From JACZYA01 sp965247455 (GTDB taxonomy: Bacteria > Acidobacteriota > Terriglobia > Acidiferrales > 2-02-FULL-67-57), in contig CBDFHE010000006.1 in assembly GCA_965247455.1 (NCBI GenBank), forward strand, positions 59,606 through 123,605: a DNA stretch of 64,000 nt, read 5' to 3'. Under the pieces are notes generated by a model. That model did no database searches. It had not been told where the DNA came from and saw nothing but the letters and a program-made list of their open reading frames with translations. Of the stretch, positions 1 to 8,321 are shown in pieces. The first letter of the stretch is position 1. Each line of letters starts with the position of its first letter. The translations under genes and the position numbers were made by a program.

Positions 1-1128
1 CGCCGGAACCACCAGCCGGACCGCCGCAATCGCGGGCAAGCCCAGAGCGTAGAAGAGCAGCGCCCAGGAGGTCAGCTCGGTGGAAGTGGCCTCAAACGCC
101 CTGTGCTGGAAGAGCACCCGAATGATGGGGTCGCGCAATACCATCAACCCCACCGCCGCCGGCACGACGATGAAACCCACATTGCGGAGCGCGAATCCTA
201 AAGTCCCGCGCATTTCGTCCAGCTTTTTCTCCGCCGCCTGCTGCGCCATCACCGGCAGGACCACCGTGGCCACGCTGATGGCATAGACGCCCAGCGCCAG
301 TTCCATCACCCGGTCGGCGTAGTAGAGGGCCGAAATCCAGCCTTCCGACGTGCTGGCGAACATGGTGCTGACCAGGACGTTGATTTGGTAGATGCCCACG
401 CCCGCAAACGCGGGCAGCATCAGGCGCGCAACACGGCGGATGCCGGGATGGCTGAAGTCAACCTTGACCCCGAAGCGCATCCCGCGCCGGGCCAGCGCCG
501 GCAACTGCACCGCCAATTGCAGCACCCCGCCCAGCACCACCCCGGTCGCCAGGGCCAGGGCCGGCTCGGCCAGCTCCATTCGCCAGGCGGCTACCGCCCC
601 TGCGATGATGGCCAGGTTGAGATAAATCGGGACCGAGGCGGGCAAGCCGAAAACACGCAAGGAGTTCAGGATGGCGCCCGCCAGGGCGGTGAGCGCGATC
701 AGTACGCAGTAGGGAAAAGTAATGCGGGTCAGCAGCACCGCCAGCGACCACTGTTGCGGGTCGGGGCTGAAGGCGGTGAAGGCTCGCACCAACCAGGGGG
801 CAGCAATGATGCCCACCAGCGTCACCCCCAGGCCGACGGTCGCCAGAGTCCAGAACATCCGCCGGGCAAACTCCCATGACTCGGCCTCCGGGCGCTCGAC
901 CCGCCAAGAGGTGAACACCGGAATGAAGGCTCCGGTCATGGCGCCTTCCGCCATCAGGCGGCGGAGCAGGTTGGGGATGCGGAAAGCGATGACGAATGCG
1001 TCAGCGGCCAGGGTGGTGCCCAGCAGAATGGCGATGAGCAAGTCGCGGACATAGCCCAAGACGCGGCTGAGAAGGGTGACAAGGGTGACCAAACGAGTCG
1101 AGCGAAGAATTTGGTGCTGGTCGGTCAA
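1..1128 (-). CDS. murJ: Lipid II flippase MurJ (C-terminus cut by window edge)
   Basis: Polytopic inner-membrane protein of the MviN/MurJ family, which flips lipid-linked peptidoglycan precursors across the membrane. The frame stays open to base 1, giving about 376 N-terminal residues of a protein usually near 500-530. The N-terminal signature is clear: VTLLSRVLGYVRDLLIA, then ADAFVIAFRIPNLLRRL and AEGAMTGAFIPVF, followed by repeated hydrophobic segments and a charged AEKKLDEMRGTLG loop. The start is uncertain. An in-frame stop lies about 40 bases upstream and no ATG precedes the conserved region, so TTG at 1128 is my choice; a GGGAG about 17 bases upstream is rather distant. It is divergent from the next gene. 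Confidence 0.9.
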   Translation of the reverse strand, partial: MTDQHQILRSTRLVTLVTLLSRVLGYVRDLLIAILLGTTLAADAFVIAFRIPNLLRRLMAEGAMTGAFIPVFTSWRVERPEAESWEFARRMFWTLATVGLGVTLVGIIAAPWLVRAFTAFSPDPQQWSLAVLLTRITFPYCVLIALTALAGAILNSLRVFGLPASVPIYLNLAIIAGAVAAWRMELAEPALALATGVVLGGVLQLAVQLPALARRGMRFGVKVDFSHPGIRRVARLMLPAFAGVGIYQINVLVSTMFASTSEGWISALYYADRVMELALGVYAISVATVVLPVMAQQAAEKKLDEMRGTLGFALRNVGFIVVPAAVGLMVLRDPIIRVLFQHRAFEATSTELTSWALLFYALGLPAIAAVRLVVPA

Positions 1129-1201
1129 TGCGCCCGCGGAGAAAACTCCCGCAATTGACAGCGGTCAGGCCGGATATTAGCATAAGCCTCCGCACGGGTA
1201 A

Positions 1202-1720
1202 ATGGCACTGGCTGGTCCGCCCCAGCCCATGAAAAAACGGGCCCCTTCAACGCACAAGAAAGTCATCGTAGAAACTTTTGACGGCAAACGCCTGCGAGGG
1301 TACGTCAACCCGCGCAACTTCGACCGCGAGGCGGGCCTGGAGCTGCTCGACCCCGGCGGCCAGCGCCGACAGCTCGCCTGGAAAACGGTGAAGATTGCCT
1401 GGTTTGTGCGGGATTGGGAGGAGACGCTACCAGGGCTGGAGCTCAACTCTTTCCCGCGCCGGCCGCGGCTGGAAGGGCTCTGGCTGCGGCTGCGCTTCCG
1501 CGACAATCAAGTACTGGAAGGCGTGCTGGTGAACGACCTGCTCCACCTCAGCCCGCACGGCTACTTGATTACCCCGCCCGACCTGAACAGCAATCACCAG
1601 AAGGCGTTTGTGCCCCGCGCCGCTCTGACCGCAGTCGAGGTGCTGGCCGTGGTTCCCGCGCGCGGCACCGCCCGCCGCCGCCCTGCCGCGCCCGCCCAGC
1701 CCCGCCTCTTCAATCCGTAG
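1202..1720 (+). CDS. Conserved hypothetical protein, two small beta-rich repeats
   Basis: A 172-residue soluble protein without signal peptide or membrane segment. It reads as two similar strand-rich units: VIVETFDGKRLRGYV...LELLDPGGQRRQLAWKTVK near residues 16-65, and LWLRLRFRDNQVLEGVL...YLITPPDL near 98-140. The pattern 'change with this input, rename region, give value' resembles small beta-barrel (DUF6982/PilZ-like) proteins common in Acidobacteriota, but that link is recollection and inference. The C-terminus is low-complexity Ala/Pro/Arg. The start may instead be the Met at 1229 (MKKRAP), where homology-like sequence begins; neither start has a strong ribosome-binding site. Function unknown. 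Confidence 0.65.
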   Translation: MALAGPPQPMKKRAPSTHKKVIVETFDGKRLRGYVNPRNFDREAGLELLDPGGQRRQLAWKTVKIAWFVRDWEETLPGLELNSFPRRPRLEGLWLRLRFRDNQVLEGVLVNDLLHLSPHGYLITPPDLNSNHQKAFVPRAALTAVEVLAVVPARGTARRRPAAPAQPRLFNP

Positions 1721-1834
1721 TTTGCTCGGATCGCCGAAGGTGCGCCTTTGGTGCAGCACCGCTTTGCGCTATGTCACGTTGACTTGGGTGGGGGTGCGGG
1801 CTAGGATGGCGGGCAAGGAGGGGGGTTGCCTTCC

Positions 1835-2173
1835 ATGATTGGCCAGACGTTCGCACACTACCGCATTATCGAGAAGCTCGGCGCGGGCGCTATGGGCGAG
1901 GTTTACCGGGCGCACGACGAAAAGCTCGACCGCGACGTCGCCCTCAAGGTTCTGCCCGCGAGCGCCCTCACGGATGAAACCGCCCGGGCGCGCCTGCTGC
2001 GGGAAGCCCGCACCGCCTCGGCCTTGAACCATCCCCACATCTGCACCATCCACGAAGTCGGCGAAGCCGACGGCCAGGTCTACATCGCCCTGGAGTACGT
2101 GGGCGGTCAGCCGCTCAGCGAGTTAATGCAGTGTCTGGAAACTGGAGCCTCAGTCGTACCACAAGATATGTGA
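1835..2173 (+). pseudogene. Ser/Thr protein kinase, truncated after the N-lobe
   Basis: The first 98 or so residues are an unmistakable Hanks-type kinase N-lobe: HYRIIEKLGAGAMGEVYRA (glycine loop), VALKVLP (ATP-binding Lys, residue 38), LLREARTASALNHPHICTI (helix C Glu) and the hinge region ALEYVGGQPLSEL. After SELMQ the sequence stops resembling a kinase and ends 14 codons later. The catalytic HRD loop, DFG motif and whole C-lobe are missing, so the product cannot phosphorylate. ATG at 1835 is preferred because an AGGAGGGG lies about 10 bases upstream. The break, near 2127, coincides with entry into A/T-richer DNA, suggesting the 3' part was replaced by the accessory patch. A similar truncated kinase lies at 48423-48659. 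Confidence 0.85.
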
Positions 2174-2186
2174 TTTGCCGAGTCTC

Positions 2187-3110
2187 TCACCGACGAAACT
2201 CGAAGTCTACCCCGGTGATGGCTGCTCCGCTGCACACGACAGATCTGCTTGCCGGCCGCGGGCTGACTGTGGTATCTGCTTTCGCGTCGAGCTTGACTGT
2301 CAGTCGGTAGCGCCCGTCGTGCAAGCCCTCAAAGTGGTAGCGGCCGGACCGGATTGGCTTGCTATCGCTAGTCGGTCCGGACAGGAAGACGCGGAACAGG
2401 GAAGAGACATCCCTCGCTGGTCCAGTGGCGGAGCCCGAAATCGAACATGAGCCGATAGTCGTTGGCGATGGGGCTGTGCGGAAGGTAGGTGGGGCCGTGC
2501 GGAAGGTAGGTGCTGGCCCAGTTTTCTGCCGACGACTCACCGTCACGGTAAGCGCACCAGACTTGCCTAGGTTGCCGGCTGCATCGGTGGCATCGGCGCG
2601 GAGCTCGTACTTCCCTGGCCTCACAGACGCCAACGTTGTAGAGCATTTCGATGCCATACAAGTCTTGGTTGGCCTTCCATTAACCAAGATACGGATCTGG
2701 CGCACCCGTGTATTATCCGTTGCCGTCGCTCGAACAAGAACGTCCTCACCTTCGGTACGTTGGAAGGCGCCCGAGGCAGAAATCCCAACTCTTGGGGGAG
2801 TTTCATCTGCCCTTGGAGTCTCGAGGTCGACAGCCTCCAGCAGCGAGCAGTCAGCACTCCAAACCCCGCGAAATCCTGCGGCGAATCGTCCGCCCATGCG
2901 AACGGTCTCAGCGTCCACTTCGACTGCAACGCCCTTGAAGACTTGTATGGACGTAGCTGAGAGCCTTCGAGTGAACCGAATCGATTCGCCCTTCCAGAAA
3001 CCACTAATTTTGTGGATACTGCCGCGTGCCTCCGTAAATCCACTCAGGCCGCCCCCCCTCAGGACTGCGTGTGACCTTAAACTCGATGGAACCCCGACCA
3101 CCTGCCCCAA
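2187..3110 (-). pseudogene. Ig-like domain exported protein, C-terminal part after frameshift
   Basis: Open frame continuing the protein that starts at 3708, shifted by one base. The middle holds a typical bacterial Ig-like/cadherin-like stretch: DETPPRVGISA, VLVRATATDNTRVRQIRILVNG, YELRADATDAAGNLGKS. A 21-bp tandem repeat at about 2473-2517 gives a doubled PTFRTAP. The C-terminal ~90 residues (YHFEGLHDGRYRLTVKLDAK...GVDFEFRR) look like a second beta-sandwich. There is no convincing start or ribosome-binding site of its own, and its first 35 codons overlap the preceding frame. A run of seven G on the coding strand near 3052-3058 is the likely slip point; with six, the two frames join as one protein of about 490 residues. 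Confidence 0.6.
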
Positions 3111-3708
3111 AGTCGGATCCGCACCTCCAACGCTCGCGCTTCGCCACTATTCCGGCCTGTCTTCTCGTATCCCCTGTTCTCCGTGAAGATCTTGGTCGAG
3201 GCAACGCACCACTGAGCTGAATATCGCTGGTTTGGATTCTGTCACCACTCCGTTTCCTCTCTTTTGGAACAGCACCTGAGCGACCTCCTGTTGGGCGTCC
3301 AGAAGGAGGTGGCCCTAACATCAATCCTTGAGTGCTTATCGTGTAAAAGAGATCGCCTCCTTTCGCCGATTGGGCAAAGCCATAGGAGTGTTCAAAATAT
3401 CTTTCATGAACTACACCCCCTGTGAGGCGCCGCAATCCGCTGTCTGTAAAGTCAAAGTTTTGTTCTGCTACCCAACTCTGTGCATCGTGGAAAGTGACTT
3501 CGAAGGAAACATCCTCGATGTATCGATTTGTTGGCAGCCCTCTCAGATCAATACGGACCACGATGTAGTCAGGGTTCTCAAGATACAGTTCTGCATACCA
3601 TCCCACCTTGTCTTGTTGCGCAATGGCAGCCACAGAGAGCGTCGACAACAGCAACGCAGACATTGAACAGCATATGGCAGCTATCTTGACAATCCTTCCA
3701 ACCTTCAT
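3004..3708 (-). CDS. Exported protein, N-terminal part of the Ig-like gene
   Basis: 234 residues beginning with a classical signal peptide: MKVGRIVKIAA, a hydrophobic core through ALLLSTLSVAAIAQQ, and probable cleavage after AIA/Q near residue 30. The mature part is strand-rich (YAELYLENPDYIVVRIDLRG, SFEVTFHDAQSWVAEQNFDF) with no recognised catalytic motif. It starts at an ATG overlapping the stop of the Trypco2 gene (ATGA at 3705-3708), so the two are translationally coupled. It ends at a TAG just beyond a G7 run, after which the same protein seems to continue in the next frame. It is either a truncated but expressed protein, the 5' half of a frameshifted gene, or the result of an assembly indel. 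Confidence 0.65.
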   Translation of the reverse strand: MKVGRIVKIAAICCSMSALLLSTLSVAAIAQQDKVGWYAELYLENPDYIVVRIDLRGLPTNRYIEDVSFEVTFHDAQSWVAEQNFDFTDSGLRRLTGGVVHERYFEHSYGFAQSAKGGDLFYTISTQGLMLGPPPSGRPTGGRSGAVPKERKRSGDRIQTSDIQLSGALPRPRSSRRTGDTRRQAGIVAKRERWRCGSDFGAGGRGSIEFKVTRSPEGGRPEWIYGGTRQYPQN

Positions 3709-4238
3709 GGGTTTCCTCCTTTCTTGGGCGGCGGTCTTGAACCATGAATGATGGGCGTGCTCGGTTGACCGGAAACACGAGATGAAGTCTGTGGCACCAC
3801 CTCACGCCTTGGTGGGATAGCTATCATATGTAGTTTGATCTTTTGAATTTCTTCTAACCCGACCTCGGTCTCAGCGCCAACGGCCACAAAATGGTAGTCC
3901 ACTCCGGCCTTCCCCTTGGAGTGGCTGTGGACGATGAAATTAATTTCCAAGTCAAAATCCTTGAGCTGGAACAAGGCAGCCTCTTTATTTGTTCTGCCCT
4001 GTTCTTCGGTTTCCTGGAGTTCCAGCTTAACGGTCCTGATTAGTTCTCTTATTCCCAAGCCCTCATCGTTCTCTCTGGCAGAAGGCAATCGCAGGATGGT
4101 AGGTCTGAGGAATGTGGCGATGTTGGGCACGAGAAGGAGGAAAGCAATCAGCAGAACAAACTTCATGGACAGCTTCTTTCTCAATAGTTCCCCACTGATT
4201 ACGGAAATCCTCTTGACCAAGAATTTTAGATCCGACAT
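3705..4238 (-). CDS. Membrane-anchored Trypco2-domain protein
   Basis: 177 residues. An N-terminal membrane segment lies near residues 25-44 (MKFVLLIAFLLLVPNIATFL) after a basic tail. Residues about 60-140 match the trypsin-co-occurring domain 2 pattern: GIRELIRTVKLELQE, then FQLKDFDLEINFIVHS, a Lys/Gly turn, VDYHFVAVGAE and IQKIKLHMIAI. The C-terminus is a Pro/Arg-rich tail. Trypco2 is known from predicted bacterial conflict and signalling systems, where it accompanies trypsin-like or NTPase partners; no protease is seen here. GGGGGGAG lies 4 bases before the ATG. The following exported Ig-like gene overlaps its stop, so both form a two-gene operon. The role is unknown; the family call rests on motif memory. 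Confidence 0.7.
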   Translation of the reverse strand: MSDLKFLVKRISVISGELLRKKLSMKFVLLIAFLLLVPNIATFLRPTILRLPSARENDEGLGIRELIRTVKLELQETEEQGRTNKEAALFQLKDFDLEINFIVHSHSKGKAGVDYHFVAVGAETEVGLEEIQKIKLHMIAIPPRREVVPQTSSRVSGQPSTPIIHGSRPPPKKGGNP

Positions 4239-4849
4239 TGGCTCCCCCCTCGGAGATGGGTTCCTGCTTCACGGAGAACTTCTGGTTAAGAGTGTCTAGC
4301 TTAAGCTTCCCGTTTAATCGATCCTATATGGCGTCATTGTATACCCCTAGGAAACAAAAAATCAATGTGAAAGAGTTTGCACCATGCGTAAGTTGACCTG
4401 ACCGAGATTTTGTACCAAGCGCATTGAGAGTCTCACTCCCTCCTCCGCCGCATGAATTTACCCCCGGATTAGTTAATTAGTTGAATAGTTGATTGGTTGA
4501 TTGGTTGATTAGTGGCAAGGGGGGTTGACAGTGGACTCCGGGGGCGGAAGGTCTCCGGGGGAGCGGGTGCGGAGCACCTCTTCCGAACTGTTGGGATGGG
4601 CTGAGCTTGCTTGTGCTGCGCTCCCTCCGATTTCGCTTCCCTCGCTGCGCTCGGGACAAGCAGGGCAGGGCACCTAAGCGCGCGACTTCGAGTTAGGCTT
4701 AACTCTATGCCACCACTCCAATCTCTCGGCCTGCTAACCCGAGCAACTTGGCAGAAAACCTTCCTAGCATGTGACCAAGCCTCGCCCGGTCGGTGATATG
4801 CTGAAAGCACTAAGATAGGGCACCAAAACGCCCGCGGGAGTGTGAGGCG
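4239..4849. other. Gene-free stretch between Trypco2 gene and lpxD
   Basis: No convincing coding frame. It contains an A/T-rich slippage-prone tract at about 4468-4513 built of repeated TTGATTGG/TTGATTAG units. A GC-rich part at 4600-4680 (CCCTCGCTGCGCTCGGGACAAG) resembles the dispersed intergenic repeats seen elsewhere in this window. The lpxD promoter must lie in the last ~100 bases, but I could not pick convincing -35/-10 boxes. Confidence 0.5.
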
Positions 4850-5866
4850 ATGAAACTACGCGAAATTGCTGAGCGTGTGCAGTGCGACCTGACCGGCGAC
4901 GGTGAGGTGGAAATCAGTCGGCTGGCGCCCATTGAAACCGCCGGGCCGGGCGAGCTGACCTTCCTTTCCAATCCTCGCTACCGGCGACGCCTGAAGCAGA
5001 CGCGCGCGGCCGCCGTCATCGTGGCCCGCGATTTCGAAGAACTGCCCGTGCCCACGCTGCGCTCCTCCAACCCCTACTATACCTTTGCCCGCGCGCTCGA
5101 ACTCTTCTACCAGCCGCCGGCTTTTCACCGCGGGGTGCACTCCACCGCCATCGTCTCGCCACAGGCGCAGATCGGAAAAGACGCCGCCATCGGGCCCTAC
5201 TGCTTCATTGACGACGAAGTGGAAATCGGCGACCGCTGCCAGTTGCACAGCTTCGTCGCCATCTACCGCGGCGCGCGCATCGGCCACGACTTCACCGCCC
5301 ACTCGCACGCGGTCGTGCGCGAGCACTGTCAATTGGGCAACCGTGTGGTGCTGCAGAACGGCGCTGTGGTCGGTTGCGACGGCTACGGCTTCGCCCGCCA
5401 GGACAACGGCCGCTACTACAAGATCGTCCAGTCCGGCCCGGTGGTAGTGGAAGACGACGTCGAAATCCAGGCCCACGCCTGCCTCGACCGGGCCACCGTG
5501 GGCGAAACCCGCATCGGCCGCGGCGCCAAAATCGACAACCTCGTGCAGGTGGGCCACGCCTCCACCGTGGGCCGGGACAGCCTGCTCTGCTCACAGGTGG
5601 GGCTGGCCGGCACCACGCACGTCGGCGACGACGTCATCCTGGCCGGACAGGTGGGCGTGGCCGGGCACCTCACGGTCGGCGACGGCGTGCGCGCCACCGC
5701 CCAGACCGGCATTCCCAACGATGTCCCCGCCGGGCAAACCGTCAGTGGCTACCCCGGCATCGAGAACCGGCAGTGGCTCAAGTGCGCGGCCATCTACAAC
5801 CGCTTGCCGGAACTGCTGGGAGAAATCCGCCACCTGCGGGAAGAAGTGGCCCAACTGAAGAAGTAG
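4850..5866 (+). CDS. lpxD: UDP-3-O-acylglucosamine N-acyltransferase LpxD
   Basis: Third step of lipid A synthesis: transfers a 3-hydroxyacyl chain from acyl-ACP to the 2-amino group of UDP-3-O-acylglucosamine. 338 residues, a normal length. The N-terminal uridine-binding domain (ELTFLSNPRYRRRL, AAAVIV) is followed by left-handed beta-helix hexapeptide repeats from about residue 98 to 295 (IGKDAAIGPYCFI, VEIGDRC, VGRDSLLCSQVGLAG). The catalytic histidine is His236 in QVGHAST. The C-terminal helix is EIRHLREEVAQLKK. It stands alone, convergent with plsC, whose stop lies two bases away. Its presence shows an outer membrane with lipopolysaccharide. Confidence 0.97.
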   Translation: MKLREIAERVQCDLTGDGEVEISRLAPIETAGPGELTFLSNPRYRRRLKQTRAAAVIVARDFEELPVPTLRSSNPYYTFARALELFYQPPAFHRGVHSTAIVSPQAQIGKDAAIGPYCFIDDEVEIGDRCQLHSFVAIYRGARIGHDFTAHSHAVVREHCQLGNRVVLQNGAVVGCDGYGFARQDNGRYYKIVQSGPVVVEDDVEIQAHACLDRATVGETRIGRGAKIDNLVQVGHASTVGRDSLLCSQVGLAGTTHVGDDVILAGQVGVAGHLTVGDGVRATAQTGIPNDVPAGQTVSGYPGIENRQWLKCAAIYNRLPELLGEIRHLREEVAQLKK

Positions 5867-5868
5867 CA

Positions 5869-6702
5869 CTAAGAAAAACTGTTCCGCTTTTCTGCGCTCA
5901 TTGCCACCGGCGCAGCACTTTCCTGCTGCTCGTCCGGCAAAACGGAAGCAACAATGGCTCTTATTTCCTCTGCCAGTCGCTCGCGCTCTTCTTCCCTCCG
6001 TCCGCGTGTTTCCACTGGCGGATGGATGGTCATCCGCACCGTACCGGGATAAATCGCCCACTTCCCTTTCGCCATGATGGCCCGCGTCCCGTCCAGCGTA
6101 ATCGGAACGATGGGAACCCCGGCGCGGATGGCCAGCACGAAGACGCCGTGCTTGAAGCGCTGCAAACGCCCGTCGCGGCTGCGCGTGCCTTCTGGGTAAA
6201 CCACAAAGGTAACACCCTGCTTTATGTTCGCCAGCGCTCCCTCCACTGACTCCCGCGCCGCTTCCGGATTTTGCCGGTCCACCAGCACGCAGCCGTCCAA
6301 GTGGACGGCGGTTCCTAGCACGGGTATGCTGAATATCTCCTTCTTCGCCATGAAGGCGATGCGCGGCGGCAGGGCCGCGACCAGCAAGGGCGGATCAATG
6401 TTACTCACGTGGTTGGACATGTAGAGGCAGTGCCGCCCGCGCGGAAGGTTCTCCCGGCCGCGCACCTCCAGACGCACTCCGGCCACCCACAATCCCATCC
6501 GGCATCCCCAGCGGGCGACGCGGTAGAGCGGGTCGATGCGACGGGTCAACCAGGCGTGCAACACAAAAGGAGTGCCGAGCAGAGACAGATAAAGAAAAAC
6601 CGCCCCCGCCGTGACGCTGGCATGGAGGAAAGCAAGCAACCGACGCGACGCGCTTCTGTTTCTGTGTGCGCCCGCGCCCCACGAGGCTTCTGGTGCGGCC
6701 AA
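5869..6702 (-). CDS. plsC: 1-acyl-sn-glycerol-3-phosphate acyltransferase
   Basis: Acylates lysophosphatidic acid at sn-2 to give phosphatidic acid at the inner membrane. 277 residues. A hydrophobic N-terminal segment (ASVTAGAVFLYLSLLGTPFVL, roughly 29-49) precedes the acyltransferase fold. Motif I is NHVSNIDP (the HX4D catalytic pair), substrate-binding motif III is YPEGTRSRDG and motif IV is VPIVPITLDG. It is the last gene of the leftward operon that begins at 11720, and its ATG lies only 4 bases after the mgtC stop. The C-terminal 25 residues are a charged extension after the conserved domain. Confidence 0.92.
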   Translation of the reverse strand: MAAPEASWGAGAHRNRSASRRLLAFLHASVTAGAVFLYLSLLGTPFVLHAWLTRRIDPLYRVARWGCRMGLWVAGVRLEVRGRENLPRGRHCLYMSNHVSNIDPPLLVAALPPRIAFMAKKEIFSIPVLGTAVHLDGCVLVDRQNPEAARESVEGALANIKQGVTFVVYPEGTRSRDGRLQRFKHGVFVLAIRAGVPIVPITLDGTRAIMAKGKWAIYPGTVRMTIHPPVETRGRREEERERLAEEIRAIVASVLPDEQQESAAPVAMSAEKRNSFS

Positions 6703-6706
6703 GGGA

Positions 6707-7402
6707 CTACTCCTCGTCGCCGCGCGCGGATGGCCCCACGCTGAAGGTCAGCTTCTGGTTGGTAAAACGCCGGGAAAGTTCCTGGTGCTGCTTCGGGCTC
6801 GCGGCCAAATCAAACTTCAGTCCCGCCTGCCCGCCCTCGTGGTGGTAAGAGAGGTTCTGAAGCCCCAGCCGGCGCCGCTCCAACTCCGGCAGCACATGGT
6901 TCAGAAGCGCGTCCGGCTCCGCCGCTTCCAGCCGATAGGTCCGAAGGTCGGACTTCCGGCCCAAACGCCCCCCCAGCCAGCCGAGCACCCACAGCGCCAG
7001 AAACATCATCAGCGCGGCGAACACCGCTGTCCAGTAAAGCCCGCCGCCCACCGCCATCCCAATGCTGGCCAGCACAAAGATGGTCGCTGCCGTGGTGAGC
7101 CCGGTGACCGAGCCGCGCGCCCGAATAATTGACCCGGCGCCGATGAAGCCTATGCCTGGAATCAATTGCGAAGCAATGCGCGTCGCGTCAACGTTCCCAC
7201 CCAGCCGGCTGGCCAGCTCCTGCGACAAAATGGTGAACAGCGCCGAGCCGGCACAAATGAACATGTTGGTGCGTAACCCGGCGGGCTTGCCGCGCAGCTC
7301 GCGCTCCAGGCCCACCAGTCCGCCCAGCGCCGAGGCCAGCACCAGCTTGATGGCAATCCCTGGAGTAAGATCAATCGGTGGTAAAAAATCCATCGGTGTC
7401 AC
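6707..7402 (-). CDS. MgtC/SapB family membrane protein
   Basis: 231 residues. Four to five hydrophobic segments cover residues 15-140, with the family signatures GGLVGLERELRGKPAGLRT, PGIGFIGAGSII and GLTTAATIFVLASIGMAVG. A soluble C-terminal domain of about 85 residues follows, ACT-like in pattern (DLRTYRLEAAE...). MgtC proteins are inner-membrane modulators linked to magnesium limitation and F-ATPase regulation in Salmonella; the substrate or partner here is unknown. It sits between mtnP and plsC in the same operon. ATG at 7402 or the second Met three codons later could start translation. Confidence 0.9.
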   Translation of the reverse strand: MTPMDFLPPIDLTPGIAIKLVLASALGGLVGLERELRGKPAGLRTNMFICAGSALFTILSQELASRLGGNVDATRIASQLIPGIGFIGAGSIIRARGSVTGLTTAATIFVLASIGMAVGGGLYWTAVFAALMMFLALWVLGWLGGRLGRKSDLRTYRLEAAEPDALLNHVLPELERRRLGLQNLSYHHEGGQAGLKFDLAASPKQHQELSRRFTNQKLTFSVGPSARGDEE

Positions 7403-7441
7403 TCCCTGTTCTTCTGCGCAAGGGATTCTACATCGAACGGG

Positions 7442-8308
7442 CTAGCGTACGTACTTGCCGATGATGGGGCGCAGCTTTTGCTTGGTGGCCGCCGGAATCT
7501 TCTTGGGCTCGGTGATGATCGAATGCGCCAGCGCCGTGTGGCACTTGCACCCCTGCCCCACCGGCACCCGCGGCACCGCCGCGCGGATCACCTTCTGCAC
7601 GTTCTCGATGTTGCTCGCCAGGTACTCCATCACCTGGTGGCCGGTTACGGCGTCGTGCTCCGGGTGCCAGCAGTCGTAGTCGGTCACCATCGCCACGGTG
7701 GCGTAGCCGATCTCGGCCTCGCGCGCCAGCTTGGCCTCCTGCAAATTGGTCATGCCGATAACGTCAAAGCCAGCCGAGCGGTAATTGTGCGACTCCGCCT
7801 TGGTGGAAAACATCGGCCCTTCCATGCAGACGTACGTCCCACCGCGATGCACGGTCGCCCCGACGCGCTGGCAAGCTGCGCCCAGCACCTGCGCTAATTC
7901 TTTGCAGATGGGATCCGCGAAACTCACGTGCGCCACGATGCCGCTGCCGAAGAAAGTGGAGATGCGCCCGCGCGTGCGGTCAAAGAATTGAGTGGGAATG
8001 ACGAAATCCATCGGCTTCAACTCTTCCTGGAGCGAACCCACCGCGCTCACCGAAAGGATGTACTCCACCCCCAGCTTCTTGAAGCCGAAGATGTTGGCGC
8101 GGAAATTCAATTCCGAAGGCAGGATGCGATGGCCGCGGCCGTGCCGCGCCAGGAAGGCGACCCGCGTGCCTTCCACTGTGCCGAGCAGATAGGTATCCGA
8201 CGGTTTGCCAAACGGCGTCGCCACCCGCACTTCTTTTGTCCGACTCAGACCTTCCATACCGTAGAGACCGCTGCCGCCGATGATTCCGATTTTCACCTTG
8301 TCCGCCAT
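7442..8308 (-). CDS. mtnP: S-methyl-5'-thioadenosine phosphorylase
   Basis: Phosphorolysis of methylthioadenosine to adenine and 5-methylthioribose-1-phosphate, part of methionine salvage and polyamine by-product recycling. 288 residues, the usual length. It has purine nucleoside phosphorylase family motifs: IGIIGGSGLYGMEG at the N-terminus, RHGRGHRILPSELNFRAN (phosphate and ribose site), YVCMEGPMFSTKAES and VIGMTNLQEAKLAREAE. It lies 13 bases after the MBL hydrolase stop and 39 bases before mgtC, in the same leftward operon. No other methionine-salvage gene is near, so a purine-salvage role is equally possible. Confidence 0.95.
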   Translation of the reverse strand: MADKVKIGIIGGSGLYGMEGLSRTKEVRVATPFGKPSDTYLLGTVEGTRVAFLARHGRGHRILPSELNFRANIFGFKKLGVEYILSVSAVGSLQEELKPMDFVIPTQFFDRTRGRISTFFGSGIVAHVSFADPICKELAQVLGAACQRVGATVHRGGTYVCMEGPMFSTKAESHNYRSAGFDVIGMTNLQEAKLAREAEIGYATVAMVTDYDCWHPEHDAVTGHQVMEYLASNIENVQKVIRAAVPRVPVGQGCKCHTALAHSIITEPKKIPAATKQKLRPIIGKYVR

Positions 8309-8321
8309 CCGTTCCTCCTTG

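Noticed and set aside
4468..4513. CRISPR-like or functional tandem array of TTGATTGG units
   Set aside because: Only a few 8-base units without spacers; a simple slippage tract. No CRISPR array was seen anywhere in the window.
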